A DNA stretch of 64,000 nt from Oxalobacteraceae bacterium (GCA_030698225.1 JAUYNR010000016.1:62001-126000), one strand, 5' to 3'. Shown: positions 49,855 through 57,409, counted from the first letter of the stretch. Notes: generated from the letters alone by a model not told the origin. Numbers and translations: made by a program.

Positions 49855-50273
49855 GTGCCGCTGGACTGTCCGGCCTGCAACTCGGGAAAACCGGCTGCGG
49901 CCTGCTGGACATCGGCCGGGAAGTCCGAGAACTCCTGCACCTGGCGCACTTCGATCACCTCGTTGTCCGCAGCGGGACAGCGCGACGCCCATTCGACCGC
50001 CTCTTCTTTCGACTTCACCTGGATCATCCAGTAGCCGCCGAACACCTCCTTGGCTTCGGTGAAGGGGCCGTCGATTACCGTGGGCTTGCCTGCGCAAAAG
50101 GAGACGCGCGCCCCCATCGACGGCGGATGCAGGCCGTCGAGCGCGAGCAGCACGCCGGCCTTCTGCAGCGCTTCGTTGTATTTCATCATCGCGGCAACCG
50201 CCTTGGCGTCCGGCATCGTGCCCGGGGCTGCCTTTTCGTACCCCTCGGGGATCATCAGCATCATGAATCGCAT
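49851..50273 (-). CDS. DGPF-domain (YCII-related) protein
   Basis: The 140-residue protein has the DGPF motif VIDGPFTEAKEVFGGYWMI and begins MRFMMLMIPEGYEKA, typical of YCII-related proteins coded next to ECF42 sigma factors. These are thought to be targets or partners of the sigma factor; biochemical function is unknown. AAGGAGAAATACG precedes its ATG. It is translationally coupled to the sigma gene. Confidence 0.9.
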   Translation of the reverse strand: MRFMMLMIPEGYEKAAPGTMPDAKAVAAMMKYNEALQKAGVLLALDGLHPPSMGARVSFCAGKPTVIDGPFTEAKEVFGGYWMIQVKSKEEAVEWASRCPAADNEVIEVRQVQEFSDFPADVQQAAAGFPELQAGQSSGT

Positions 50274-50305
50274 CGTATTTCTCCTTTCATTTCGAGCATG
50301 GAAGT

Positions 50306-50419
50306 CTAGACGCCGATTTGCGCGCGCAGGCGCTGTTCCTGCTCCCGAAGTTCCGGCGTGAACTCGGCGCCGAAGTCCTTGGCCTCGAACACCTCCCGAA
50401 TTTCAATCTCGGATCGCAT
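50306..50419 (-). pseudogene. Collapsed second DGPF gene (start joined to C-terminus)
   Basis: A 37-codon frame (MRSEIEIREVFEAKDFGAEF, then TPELREQEQRLRAQIGV) matches the C-terminal tail of DGPF proteins, in which an E-I-R-x-V-F-E-x-x-D-F-G segment is conserved. GGAGAACATC is properly placed before the ATG. The most economical reading is an internal deletion that kept the original start region and the last ~35 codons. Confidence 0.55.
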
Positions 50420-50477
50420 GATGTTCTCCAAATGGTTACAAGTTTACTGAGGAAATTGATGCGCTATTGACAGATTC

Positions 50478-50564
50478 GTAGGGCGGAAAAGCGCAGCGCA
50501 TTCCGCCGTATGTCGGTGTGCTACGAAGCATAACGGCGGAAGACGCTGCGCTTTTCCGCCCTAC
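50478..50564. repeat. REPIN-like pair of inverted REP sequences
   Basis: GTAGGGCGGAAAAGCGCAGC starts the left REP (50478-50508); its inverse, ending GCGCTTTTCCGCCCTAC, forms the right REP (50533-50564). They are separated by ~24 nt. Each half can fold by itself, and the two together make a long hairpin. The sequence is related to the GGCGTCAATAAGCGCAGCG REPs around the RAYT gene at 61145. It lies 6 nt past the end of the VOC gene. Confidence 0.8.
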
Positions 50565-50569
50565 ATGAT

Positions 50570-51046
50570 CTACATCCCGGCCTGGTCAGGACACCCTTTC
50601 TGCATCGCCTGTTGCATTTCGTCCGGACTCACATCGCGCACGTGGGTGGCGATCGACCAATAATGACCAAACGGGTCTTCGAGCAGGCCATAACGATCGC
50701 CCCAGAACATGTCCGCGAGCGCCATCTTGACCGTCGCGCCGGCGTCGACCGCACGTTTGAAGGCGGCGTCGACATCCTCGACATACAGATGGATGGTGAC
50801 CGGCGAACCTTTCAGCGACTTCGGTCCGAACGAACCCCAATTAGGGAATTCGTCGACCAGCATGACGGCCGAATCGCCGATACGGATCTGGGCATGCATC
50901 AGTTTGCCCTGCGGCCCTTCCAACCGTCCGACTTCCTCTGCGTTGAATGCCTTCTTGTAAAAGGCAATGGCATCGGCCGCACCGGCGCAAACCAAGTGTG
51001 GCGTTACTGTGCGCATCCCGTCTGGAATAGGTTTTACTTGCGGCAT
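50570..51046 (-). CDS. VOC/PhnB-like glyoxalase-fold protein
   Basis: The 158-residue protein begins MPQVKPIPDGMRTVTPHLVC and carries AADAIAFYKKAFNAEEVGRL, LMHAQIRIGDSAVMLVDEFP and MFWGDRYGLLEDPFGHYWSI, all standard for the PhnB-type VOC family. Such genes often sit near ECF sigma/DGPF pairs, as here. AAGGAGAAATTACC precedes the ATG at 51046; the open frame continues to 51316 but without a start signal. Activity is unknown. Confidence 0.87.
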   Translation of the reverse strand: MPQVKPIPDGMRTVTPHLVCAGAADAIAFYKKAFNAEEVGRLEGPQGKLMHAQIRIGDSAVMLVDEFPNWGSFGPKSLKGSPVTIHLYVEDVDAAFKRAVDAGATVKMALADMFWGDRYGLLEDPFGHYWSIATHVRDVSPDEMQQAMQKGCPDQAGM

Positions 51047-51342
51047 GGTAATTTCTCCTTCCGGTTTCGGGTTAAGGAACCGGGCTTCCGGCCGAAGTCG
51101 ACCGGCGCAACCCACGCTCCACTGACACGACGCACGACGCCGGGCGAAATCGACATGTCGAGCGAACTTTTTTCGCATTTTAGCGCTGCGTGGCGGCCTC
51201 ACATTGATCCACGGCAGACCGCAAGCACAGCCTGCGTTGCAGGCGCGCGATGCGCAGCTTTTCACCGGCATCCGGAATTGAATCCTTGTCATCGGTGTTG
51301 ATGCCCTGATGCGCAACGCGCAACGCGCAACCTGGTGTTAGA

Positions 51343-51444
51343 TATAGGGGGTATGAAGATAAACATCGCATCTTGCGCACGATTCAATTGCGTATTTTAA
51401 AATACAGAAACCAGTATATTTTCGGCAGCGCGCACTGCATGCTG
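51343..51444 (+). repeat. Dispersed ~100-bp repeat copy
   Basis: GGGGGTATGAAGATAAACAT, then GATTCAATTGCGTATTTTAA and AATACAGAAACCAGTATATT, ending GCGCGCACTGCATGCTGCAG. It is more diverged at the 5' end than other copies. It is followed ~20 nt later by the promoter-like module. The rest of 51047-51342 has no supported gene. Confidence 0.75.
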
Positions 51445-51463
51445 CAGCCGGCGCGGCCGGTAC

Positions 51464-51500
51464 AGATAGACCTTCCCGATGTTCTGGCTATAATCCAGGT
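51464..51500 (+). promoter_or_regulatory. Promoter-like dispersed module (copy 2)
   Basis: TAGACC at 51467-51472, exactly 16 nt, then TATAAT at 51489-51494, inside AGATAGACCTTCCCGATG followed by TTCTGGCTATAATCC. The alpha/beta hydrolase gene starts ~140 nt downstream. Confidence 0.55.
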
Positions 51501-51635
51501 AGCGAATCCGCTTCCGCAGCTGCTCGGGCGAGCGGAGTTTCATCGGCGCATTGTGGCTGCATAAAAACACAGCGCATGTGCCGCAAAACAAGCAGGCAAG
51601 CAGATTTCGATCGGCGCAGCGTACGAGGTGATCTC

Positions 51636-52517
51636 ATGTTAAAGCGGGTAATCGCGGCGGACCTGAATGTCGCCTTTGAAGAGGCGGGGCGCGCCGACGG
51701 CGCAGCAGTGCTGCTTCTGCATGGTTTTCCGTACGACGTTCGCGCGTACGACGAGGTAATCCCTGTTCTCGTTGCGGCCGGTTGCAGAGTCATTGCACCG
51801 TACTTGCGCGGATTCGGAGCGACGCGTTTTCTGTCGGAGAGAACCCCGCGCTCGGGGCAGCAGGCGGCGCTGGCCCACGACCTGCTGGCGTTGATGGATG
51901 CGCTCGCTATCCCGAGTGCCGTGCTGGCGGGCTACGATTGGGGCGGCCGCGCAGCTTGCATCGTCGCCGCCTTATGGCCGCAACGCGTGGTCGGACTGGT
52001 CTCAGGCGGCGGCTACAACATTCAAGACATCCCCGCTTCGGCCAAGCCGGACGCGCCGGAAAACGAGTTCCGCTTCTGGTATCAGTACTACTTCCACAGT
52101 GAGCGCGGCCGCGCCGGGCTGGCTCAGAGCCGGCGCGAATTCGGCAAGCTCTTATGGCGACTTTGGTCTCCCAACTGGCAGTTCGACGACGCCACCTTCG
52201 AACGTACCGCAGCATCGTTCGACAATCCGGACTTTGTGGAGGTGGTCATTCACTCGTACCGACACCGCTTTGGATTGGTAGCGGGAGATCCAAGGTTCGA
52301 GGAGACCGAACGCAGACTGGCCACCCAACCAAGAATTTCCGTGCCCACCGTCGCTTTGGATGGGGCTGGCGATGGCGTCATGCCCATCGGCGGTTCAAAA
52401 TGGCACGCTGCGTTCTTTACCGGCAGATACGAAAGGCGGGTCATTCCCCTGGCGGGCCATGACTTGCCCCAGGAAGCCCCTGCCGAGTTTGCTGCGGCCG
52501 TGTTGTCATTGCTTTGA
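51636..52517 (+). CDS. Alpha/beta hydrolase, Asp-nucleophile type (epoxide hydrolase-like)
   Basis: The 293-residue protein has VLLLHGFPYDVRAYDEVIPV, the nucleophile elbow AGYDWGGRA with Asp101 in place of Ser, and a late LAGHDLPQEAPAEFA carrying the catalytic His. Asp in G-x-D-x-G is the pattern of epoxide hydrolases, haloalkane dehalogenases and fluoroacetate dehalogenases, where an ester intermediate forms on Asp. The substrate is not evident. The start at 51636 (MLKRVIAADL) has GAGGTGATC upstream; the open frame begins 20 codons earlier. Confidence 0.85.
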   Translation: MLKRVIAADLNVAFEEAGRADGAAVLLLHGFPYDVRAYDEVIPVLVAAGCRVIAPYLRGFGATRFLSERTPRSGQQAALAHDLLALMDALAIPSAVLAGYDWGGRAACIVAALWPQRVVGLVSGGGYNIQDIPASAKPDAPENEFRFWYQYYFHSERGRAGLAQSRREFGKLLWRLWSPNWQFDDATFERTAASFDNPDFVEVVIHSYRHRFGLVAGDPRFEETERRLATQPRISVPTVALDGAGDGVMPIGGSKWHAAFFTGRYERRVIPLAGHDLPQEAPAEFAAAVLSLL

Positions 52518-52713
52518 CGGCCGTGAAAAATCATTGGGTTTTAAGAAAACGATAGTGGAAATCAGACAAGCCAGGCATCGCGCGCTGTCCCAATCCCGAT
52601 TCCGCATCGTCGAGCAAGCGCATGACAGAGTGCAAGGCACGGGCTCATCAATCGCCCTGGCCACGGAATTAACGGGGATAGGCCACGGTTTTCTGTTGGC
52701 GTTGACTGCTGCG

Positions 52714-53676
52714 TTACCGTACGTGCCCCCGAGAGATCCTCAGAATCCGATTTTCATTGTACTCAGACACATAGAGCGCTTTGTCAGGGCCAAACACAAA
52801 ACCGGTACCAGACGAGGGGCCAACACCGAATCCCGATCCGATAATGGTGGCGTTACCACGCTTGTTGAAACGAAGAAGGTCGCTTCCATTCAGGACATAG
52901 AGCGCGTTCCCGAAGCCGCCTGCTCCCGGACCAAAGGCGAGGTAGGTATCAAGACCGGCCAGCCCGGTCGCAAACGCATTGTCTGCCAAGGTTCCATCTG
53001 CGTTGTAAATCCTGATTGTTCCATCTGCGAGGGCTACGAAGATCCGGTTGTCGTCGTCGATCGCAATGCTGCCAGGCCGGCTAGGGGTCGAAAACAACAC
53101 GGTGGGAGCGCTTCCGTGACTCGTCAGGACCTGGGGGCGGTCATCGGAAAAAACAAGGCGTCCCGCATGGTCGAACTTCATGTCATCCACATCAGCAAAG
53201 CCGGAATTAAAAACAACCGTCGCTGTTTGATCTTGGAAAATCGCCGCTAGAATACCTCCTCCCCCGACAAGGACGGAATTTGGGACGCCGCTTATAAGTC
53301 CGGCAGCGTCAACAAGAACCACATCAGGGTCAACCATGGGCGGACCAAATTCTGAAGCTGAGCCTCCCCCAGGAGTGACCCTGTGAATCCGGTCACCTCC
53401 GTGTCGTCCCACATAAAGTGCTCCATCCGGCCCGAAAGACAGTTTCATTGGTTCGTTTACATCGGAATAAATCTCAACGTTGAACCCGGCAGAGACGGTC
53501 GGTAATGCTAACGTGACCGACGATGTTGCCAACATCGAGACCCCGCTGGCCGAATTATTTGCAGCTCCTGTAGGTGCCAGAGCCGAGTCGTCGGCACCTT
53601 CGCCGCCGCATGCGTTAAGGAAAGCAAAAAGAGCGCCCATGAAGATCCGGCCAAGATTCAAAGTTTGCTGTTCCAT
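52714..53676 (-). CDS. Beta-propeller (NHL/SMP-30-like) lipoprotein
   Basis: The 320-residue protein has a signal region MGALFAFLNACGGEG with a lipobox-like LNAC, so it is probably lipid-anchored, then a Ser/Ala-rich linker. The rest is built from propeller blades with repeats such as PMKLSFGPDGALYVGRHGGD, DDMKFDHAGRLVFSD, GSIAIDDDNRIFVALADGT and GFVFGPDKALYVSEYNENRI. It resembles streptogramin-lyase/gluconolactonase-like propellers and the C-terminal repeats sometimes found in secreted proteins. Catalytic residues of lactonases cannot be placed. Moderate AGCCTGGAG sequence precedes the start. Confidence 0.75.
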   Translation of the reverse strand: MEQQTLNLGRIFMGALFAFLNACGGEGADDSALAPTGAANNSASGVSMLATSSVTLALPTVSAGFNVEIYSDVNEPMKLSFGPDGALYVGRHGGDRIHRVTPGGGSASEFGPPMVDPDVVLVDAAGLISGVPNSVLVGGGGILAAIFQDQTATVVFNSGFADVDDMKFDHAGRLVFSDDRPQVLTSHGSAPTVLFSTPSRPGSIAIDDDNRIFVALADGTIRIYNADGTLADNAFATGLAGLDTYLAFGPGAGGFGNALYVLNGSDLLRFNKRGNATIIGSGFGVGPSSGTGFVFGPDKALYVSEYNENRILRISRGHVR

Positions 53677-54056
53677 GTCTGTACACTCCAGGCTGATAGA
53701 AATTCCCTTGCGTGCCTACTTGCTCTAGTTTGTTGATATTAGGACGGGGTATTGCAAGGCATTTTGAGATCGATCAAATGCTGCTTTTTCTGGGAGTCAG
53801 AATAGGTTTACCAGAAAGCAGCTTTGCAGCCAGTCCGACCACCGGTAATCTTTTCGAGGATGGCACGAATTGATGCCAGTAAAGAAGCTTGCTTTGTTCG
53901 TGGAAGGACGCAAATTGGCCTGGCAAGATATGCCAGCGGACCGTCTTCGGCGGCCGCTGAATTTCAACGTGTGTGTCGAGCATCGCAGGTAACTATGCCG
54001 GTGCAAGTCCGGCAGCCACGTGGCAGCCTGAACAGATCCCTGTGTGATGTTAAATA
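53677..54056 (+). other. Intergenic stretch, possible decayed cassette
   Basis: No convincing gene. A 39-codon frame at 53873-53992 (MPVKKLALFVEGRKLAWQDM...) may be a remnant. Around 53932 the sequence AGCGGACCGTCTTCGGCGGC, followed by CGCT, can fold. It is nearly the same as the centre of the attC-like site at 56070 (AGCGGACCGTCTTCTGCGGC), which suggests a shared origin. The dispersed repeat begins at 54057. Confidence 0.35.
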
Positions 54057-54160
54057 GTGCGAGTATGCCGATAAACATGGCATTTACCGCATTATTTCAT
54101 TGCGTGTTTAAAAATACAATTGACAGTATATTTTCCGGCACGGCGCACTGCATTCCGCGG
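54057..54160 (+). repeat. Dispersed ~100-bp repeat copy (near-identical to 58672)
   Basis: GTGCGAGTATGCCGATAAAC, CATGGCATTTACCGCATTAT, TTCATTGCGTGTTTAAAAAT, ACAATTGACAGTATATTTTC, then CGCACTGCATTCCGCGGCC. It is almost identical to the copy at 58672 over the whole length. Similarity continues through GGTCAAGATAGCCTCGACCT to about 54200, so these two are the youngest pair. Confidence 0.88.
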
Positions 54161-54240
54161 CCAGCATGGTCAAGATAGCCTCGACCTGCGGCGCTCCGCT
54201 GTCGCGAAAGTGCTTCAAGCGATGCCAGCGGGCAGCGCAT

Positions 54241-54275
54241 CCTAGACCTTCCCGATGCGCTGGCTATAATCAAAA
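54241..54275 (+). promoter_or_regulatory. Promoter-like dispersed module (copy 3)
   Basis: TAGACC at 54243-54248, 16 nt, TATAAT at 54265-54270, followed by CAAAATAATG. The next gene starts at 54302, so a transcript begun here would have a leader of about 25 nt. Of the four copies this is the best placed to drive a gene. Confidence 0.6.
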
Positions 54276-54301
54276 TAATGAATTCGCTCCGTTAGCGAGC
54301 T

Positions 54302-54562
54302 ATGGCGATGAGAACTGACGAAGAGATTAAAGAAATCGTTGAGGGCGCGTTTCAACCGCTTCGATGCGTAGCAGAAATTTGGGACTACGGACACAAGCTG
54401 CGTTTTCGAGTCTTCGATCAGAACGACCAGTCGCTCTTTGCCTGCCCAGAGCTTGTGCTTCGCACAATACAAGATAATTCACAACTGGTTTCCGTCATCG
54501 CTCAGGCCCGGCAGCATATCGAAGCAACGGGTATTTCGTTAGTGCCGTGGGACATTGTCTAA
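54302..54562 (+). CDS. Small hypothetical protein
   Basis: I do not recognise this 86-residue acidic protein (MAMRTDEEIKEIVEGAFQPL..., ...SVIAQARQHIEATGISLVPW). It has no signal peptide or membrane segment and looks like a small soluble alpha/beta domain. It starts ~32 nt after the TATAAT of the promoter-like module, with AGCGAGCT as a weak ribosome-binding site; the ATG two codons in (54308) is an alternative. It is the first gene of the lower-GC mosaic region. Confidence 0.6.
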   Translation: MAMRTDEEIKEIVEGAFQPLRCVAEIWDYGHKLRFRVFDQNDQSLFACPELVLRTIQDNSQLVSVIAQARQHIEATGISLVPWDIV

Positions 54563-54644
54563 TGCGTCCTATTTGTTCCGCTAACAGGGCAATTAACTGG
54601 TACGGCTAACGGTCGCCCGTTATTTTTGGCGTCAGGAGCTAATC

Positions 54645-54926
54645 ATGAACCGCATTGCTATCGCTCTTGCACTGCTGGTCTTTGCCTCCGCTTCGAATGC
54701 AGGTACTGATTATCAGTGTGTAAACGACTGCACAGGCAAGGGCTACATGTATCAGTACTGCCAATCACGTTGCTCATACGACGATAACCCATCTCGCCAA
54801 CGCCCAATCCAGCCACAGAATCCGTTCCAAATGCCTCAAATACCCCAGACAGACTATAAATGCGTCAGCGACTGTACAAGCAAGGGCTATTTGTATCAGT
54901 ACTGCCAGCAACGATGTTCCTACTAA
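54645..54926 (+). CDS. Small secreted protein with duplicated Cys motif
   Basis: The 93-residue precursor has a clear signal peptide (MNRIAIALALLVFASASNAG). The mature part is a tandem repeat: DYQCVNDCTGKGYMYQYCQS and DYKCVSDCTSKGYLYQYCQQ, each ending in RCSY, joined by a Pro/Gln-rich linker (SRQRPIQPQNPFQMPQIPQ). Each unit has four cysteines spaced C-x3-C-x9-C-x3-C, suggesting two small disulfide-bonded hairpins in the periplasm or outside. AGGAG precedes the ATG. The function is unknown. Confidence 0.75.
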   Translation: MNRIAIALALLVFASASNAGTDYQCVNDCTGKGYMYQYCQSRCSYDDNPSRQRPIQPQNPFQMPQIPQTDYKCVSDCTSKGYLYQYCQQRCSY

Positions 54927-54961
54927 CAAGTAGGAGAAATAATTTATTTGGGGGTATCAAC

Positions 54962-55255
54962 ATGGAAATGATCCGTATACGGTCTAGTGCTATTACCGCT
55001 GTCGGCTATGATCCAACAACTCAGCGAATGCAGATCAAATTTATTGAAGGCCATACATATAATTTTCGTGTGCCATCTCACATCTTTGAAGGATTTCTTG
55101 ATGTATACCGCAGGCACCGATATAAGCCGCAGGGTTTGCGGCATACGGCGGACAAACGCTATTCGTTATACGGAGGATTGAATGAAAAGGGTCCGTTCTC
55201 TGAAGTCTTTGCTGCTGCTTTTCATATCCCTCGTCCCGGCAATGACAGTTGCTAG
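54962..55255 (+). CDS. KTSC-domain protein with repeat-derived C-terminus
   Basis: Residues 1-45 (MEMIRIRSSAITAVGYDPTT, IKFIEGHTYNFRVPSHIFEG) match the KTSC domain, a small module often in phage and mobile regions. A normal KTSC ends ~20 residues later with a GSYFN-x-I-R-x-x-Y motif. Here, after FEGFLDVY, the frame runs into DNA shared with 58910-58956 (GCCGCAGGGTTTGCGGCATA) and then overlaps the next gene by 74 nt. The end therefore looks like a truncation by a repeat, with a read-through tail. It may not be functional. Confidence 0.6.
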   Translation: MEMIRIRSSAITAVGYDPTTQRMQIKFIEGHTYNFRVPSHIFEGFLDVYRRHRYKPQGLRHTADKRYSLYGGLNEKGPFSEVFAAAFHIPRPGNDSC

Positions 55256-55637
55256 CAAAGTCACTATGAGTCCGTTATGCGGGGTGATGGAGAACAGGCT
55301 CGTCGTCTCTACCATCATTGAATCTAGGCAAGTTGGCGGCCACTCCAAGAAGAGCCAGGGGCCTTGGCGGGAACTTTGGGATATTCGCTGCTCCTTACAG
55401 TCGTGGCAGTGCCAAGCCGCCCACTTGTATCTGGAACAACTGGATAAGGGTGAACCGCTGGGTCTGTTCGATTTCGGCCTGGCCATCGACATGAAGATCG
55501 CTGCAGCCAAGGGCAGCGTATATACGCTCGTTTGGGGGCCCTTCCGAACCTTTACGGTGGACCTAGCACAAAAGAAAGTTATCTACCGTGAATCATCAGA
55601 GTCTTTAGACGGCTTAGGTGAGGGGCCGTGCAATTAA
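55182..55637 (+). CDS. Secreted hypothetical protein
   Basis: The 151-residue precursor has a signal peptide (MKRVRSLKSLLLLFISLVPA, cleavage probably after VAS). The mature part has three cysteines and WDIRCSLQSWQCQAAHLYLE, YTLVWGPFRTFTVDLAQKKV. I know no family. GGAGG is 5 nt before the ATG, a good start signal, so the overlap with the KTSC frame suggests that frame's tail is not original. An attC-like site begins 7 nt after the stop codon, as in an integron cassette. Confidence 0.7.
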   Translation: MKRVRSLKSLLLLFISLVPAMTVASKVTMSPLCGVMENRLVVSTIIESRQVGGHSKKSQGPWRELWDIRCSLQSWQCQAAHLYLEQLDKGEPLGLFDFGLAIDMKIAAAKGSVYTLVWGPFRTFTVDLAQKKVIYRESSESLDGLGEGPCN

Positions 55638-55644
55638 TGCTTTC

Positions 55645-55710
55645 ACATAACATTTCGTTCCACGGGACTGGCCGCCTGCGGCGTCCATCCGGTGAACTCA
55701 AATATTCGGC
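55645..55710 (+). other. attC-like recombination site (weak)
   Basis: ACATAAC opens the site 7 nt after the stop codon. TTC-CACGGGAC, CCGC-ct-GCGG and GTCC-ATCCGGTGAA pair into an imperfect hairpin, and AACTCAA follows before ATTCGGC. The order resembles an integron attC, whose right side is typically AACTCAAGCGTTAGGC. The terminal GTTRRRY core is degenerate (ATTCGGC), so recombination competence is doubtful. Confidence 0.4.
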
Positions 55711-55728
55711 TGCAGCTGGAGTAAAAGG

Positions 55729-55998
55729 ATGTCTCAACAATTTGCGTGGTGGCTCAACCAAATCGGCATTATTGTCGAGATTTGCGGTGGGGGTTACTTG
55801 GTCTTCCGCGCGTGGCGATCCAAACACGTAGTTGCCGGAATGAAAACGGATATGGACAGCATCGAGCATTCCGTTGAAGCTCTGCTTCGCGAGATCCGAG
55901 GCAACTTCAGCAATCAGAGGCTCGGTTTCATTCTTCTGGTTCTGGGTCTGCTCATGCAACTCGCAAGTAATGGCTTCGAGCATCGGGGTCAGGTCTAG
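55729..55998 (+). CDS. Small membrane protein, unknown
   Basis: The 89-residue protein has two hydrophobic segments, WLNQIGIIVEICGGGYLVFRA near the start and LGFILLVLGLLMQLA near the end, separated by a charged helix (MKTDMDSIEHSVEALLREIR). Both ends would lie on the same side of the membrane. I do not recognise a family. GGAGTAAAAGG precedes the ATG. It is flanked by attC-like sequences and could be a cassette gene. Confidence 0.6.
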   Translation: MSQQFAWWLNQIGIIVEICGGGYLVFRAWRSKHVVAGMKTDMDSIEHSVEALLREIRGNFSNQRLGFILLVLGLLMQLASNGFEHRGQV

Positions 55999-56069
55999 CT
56001 TAGGAGCAAAGAATCAATCGAGGGGTTGGCGATGCATCTTAGCTAGACCTGATCCTTTGCTTTGGTGAC

Positions 56070-56127
56070 GCATAACAAGTCGGTAGAGCGGACCGTCTTC
56101 TGCGGCCGCTCACCTCCAACATTTGGC
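56070..56127 (+). other. attC-like recombination site (weak)
   Basis: GCATAAC (56070-56076) is followed by CGGTAGAGCGGACCG, a TCTTCTG loop and CGGCCGCTCACC. GAGCGG/CCGCTC and CCG/CGG pair with one extrahelical base. The right end, CCAACATTTGGC, does not match the GTTRRRY core. It stands between two small genes, 72 nt after one stop codon and 23 nt before the next start. Confidence 0.35.
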
Positions 56128-56149
56128 TTAAGCAACCGGAGAAAACGGT

Positions 56150-56590
56150 ATGTTTCGTTTGAAGACAGCACGCTATATGCATAATCTGCAAATTATCGTC
56201 TTTGTCTCTCTAGCAATCGCTGTGCTTGGTGGATGCTCTTCGAGCGACTACAAGGAATCAGTCAGGAGTGGCAGGTTCAAGCATGACTTCCTGTATTGGA
56301 CGGGACTTGGCAACTACCAGAAACTGGAGGCAGCAGCTGACGTATTCCTGGAAGGTACTAATGAATGCATTCTTGATGTCCGAGACAAAGGCATTACTTA
56401 CGAAAAGTCCGTCAACTGCGCATTGCTTGAAAAACTGGCCGATGCGTACCTTAGTGCTGGTGGTGATGCGCCAAGAGGTGAAGAGCCGTCTGTAATTTAT
56501 GCGCGGGGTCAAGAGGCTCTCAAGTACATGTGGATGGCACGCGCAGTGTCGACGTTGGGAGGCGGGCATCAGACCCTTTGGGTCTGGTGA
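56150..56590 (+). CDS. Hypothetical lipoprotein
   Basis: The 146-residue precursor has a signal with lipobox LAIAVLGGCSSS, so a lipid-anchored protein is predicted. The mature part contains YWTGLGNYQKLEAAADVFLE, NECILDVRDKGITYEKSVNC and ALLEKLADAYLSAGGDA, mostly helical with two cysteines that could form a disulfide. Family unknown. The signal is unusually long if the first ATG is used; the internal ATG at 56177 (MHNLQIIVF) is a possible true start. Confidence 0.65.
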   Translation: MFRLKTARYMHNLQIIVFVSLAIAVLGGCSSSDYKESVRSGRFKHDFLYWTGLGNYQKLEAAADVFLEGTNECILDVRDKGITYEKSVNCALLEKLADAYLSAGGDAPRGEEPSVIYARGQEALKYMWMARAVSTLGGGHQTLWVW

Positions 56591-56613
56591 AGCAAGGAGC
56601 ATTCTTGACGTGA

Positions 56614-56680
56614 GCCCAACAATACGCTCAACACCGACCGCACAAAGGCATGTGCCTTTGTTTTCCCGCTGCGCTCGCCC
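56614..56680 (+). other. Left half of an attC-like site
   Basis: GCCCAAC (56614-56620) fits the R'' core RYYYAAC exactly. AATAC-GCTCAACACCGACCG follows, as in classical attC left halves (GCCTAACAATTCGTTCAAGC). An internal hairpin AAAGGCA-TGTGCCTTT comes next, but a matching right half with GTTRRRY is missing; instead the sequence runs into CAAGGCCGTAATCCGCATAC. It appears truncated. Confidence 0.4.
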
Positions 56681-56747
56681 AAGGCCGTAATCCGCATACC
56701 GTAGGGGGAGGAGTCCATTTCATTGCCCTACGTGGCCGTCGGCAGTC

Positions 56748-57324
56748 GCCAACACCGCCATTTCATCCCGCCACCCTTTGCCGCAACTCACTGCAGGCAA
56801 CGTATCTCGCGCAGCGCCACGGTGAGCATCGCGGCGTCCAGCGTGCCCGCCAGTTGCAGGTCGGCCAGCAGCTTGCGGTAGCGCGCCAGCGCGTTTTGAT
56901 CCTTGTCGGCCCAGGCCTACAGGATGGTTTCTGCGTGTTGTTCGGCGGGGTTGAGCGCGAGCGCGGCGGCGGTCAGGCTGCGGTGCGCGCCGGACAGGTC
57001 GTCGAGCAGCGCGGCGCGCGCCAGCGCTTGCCATTGGCTGTCGGCCGGCAGCAGCCCGATCTGGTTGTGCAGCCAGTTCAGGCTGAGGTCGCCGCCGAAG
57101 CCGAAATACACCGCGCCGACCAGGTCTGCCGGCCGTTTGCATGCGGCGGCGACTTCGGTGATGTCGAGCGCGCAGTATAGCGCGTCGCACTTGGCGATCC
57201 GCAGCGCGAGGTCGACCGGTACGCCGGCGCTGCTGAAGCTGGTGGTGCTGGCTTCCAGCTGGGCGCGGTCGGGGCCGATCAGCAGCGTGCTCAGGTGTTC
57301 CGCCAGCGTCGCCACGCCGGGCGG
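56748..57324 (-). pseudogene. Duplicated 3' fragment of the NAD-glutamate dehydrogenase gene
   Basis: About 577 bp repeat the last ~175 codons of the intact gene at 62568-63142 with very high identity: PGVATLAEHLSTLLIGPDRA, KRPADLVGAVYFGFGGDLSL and NPAEQHAETIL are unchanged. A TAG replaces a sense codon directly after HAETIL (near 56917), and the original stop codon is altered. It has no start and no catalytic domain, so it is a dead duplicate. Its upstream end joins unrelated sequence at CCGGGCGGCGATTCG. Confidence 0.93.
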
Positions 57325-57409
57325 CGATTCGCAAGACCCGCGCCGATCATCGGTGCCGCAATCTTGCCTGTCAAACGGCTGCCGCAACGCCGGAATCAGC
57401 CTCAATAGT

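Noticed and set aside
50478-50564. Rho-independent terminator for the VOC gene
   Set aside because: The long inverted repeat lacks a T-run and matches the REP type seen around the RAYT, so a REPIN is the better call.
54563-54644. Possible attC site between two small genes
   Set aside because: GTCTAAT and GTTATTTTTGGC are present, but no inner pairing arms of the attC type could be matched.
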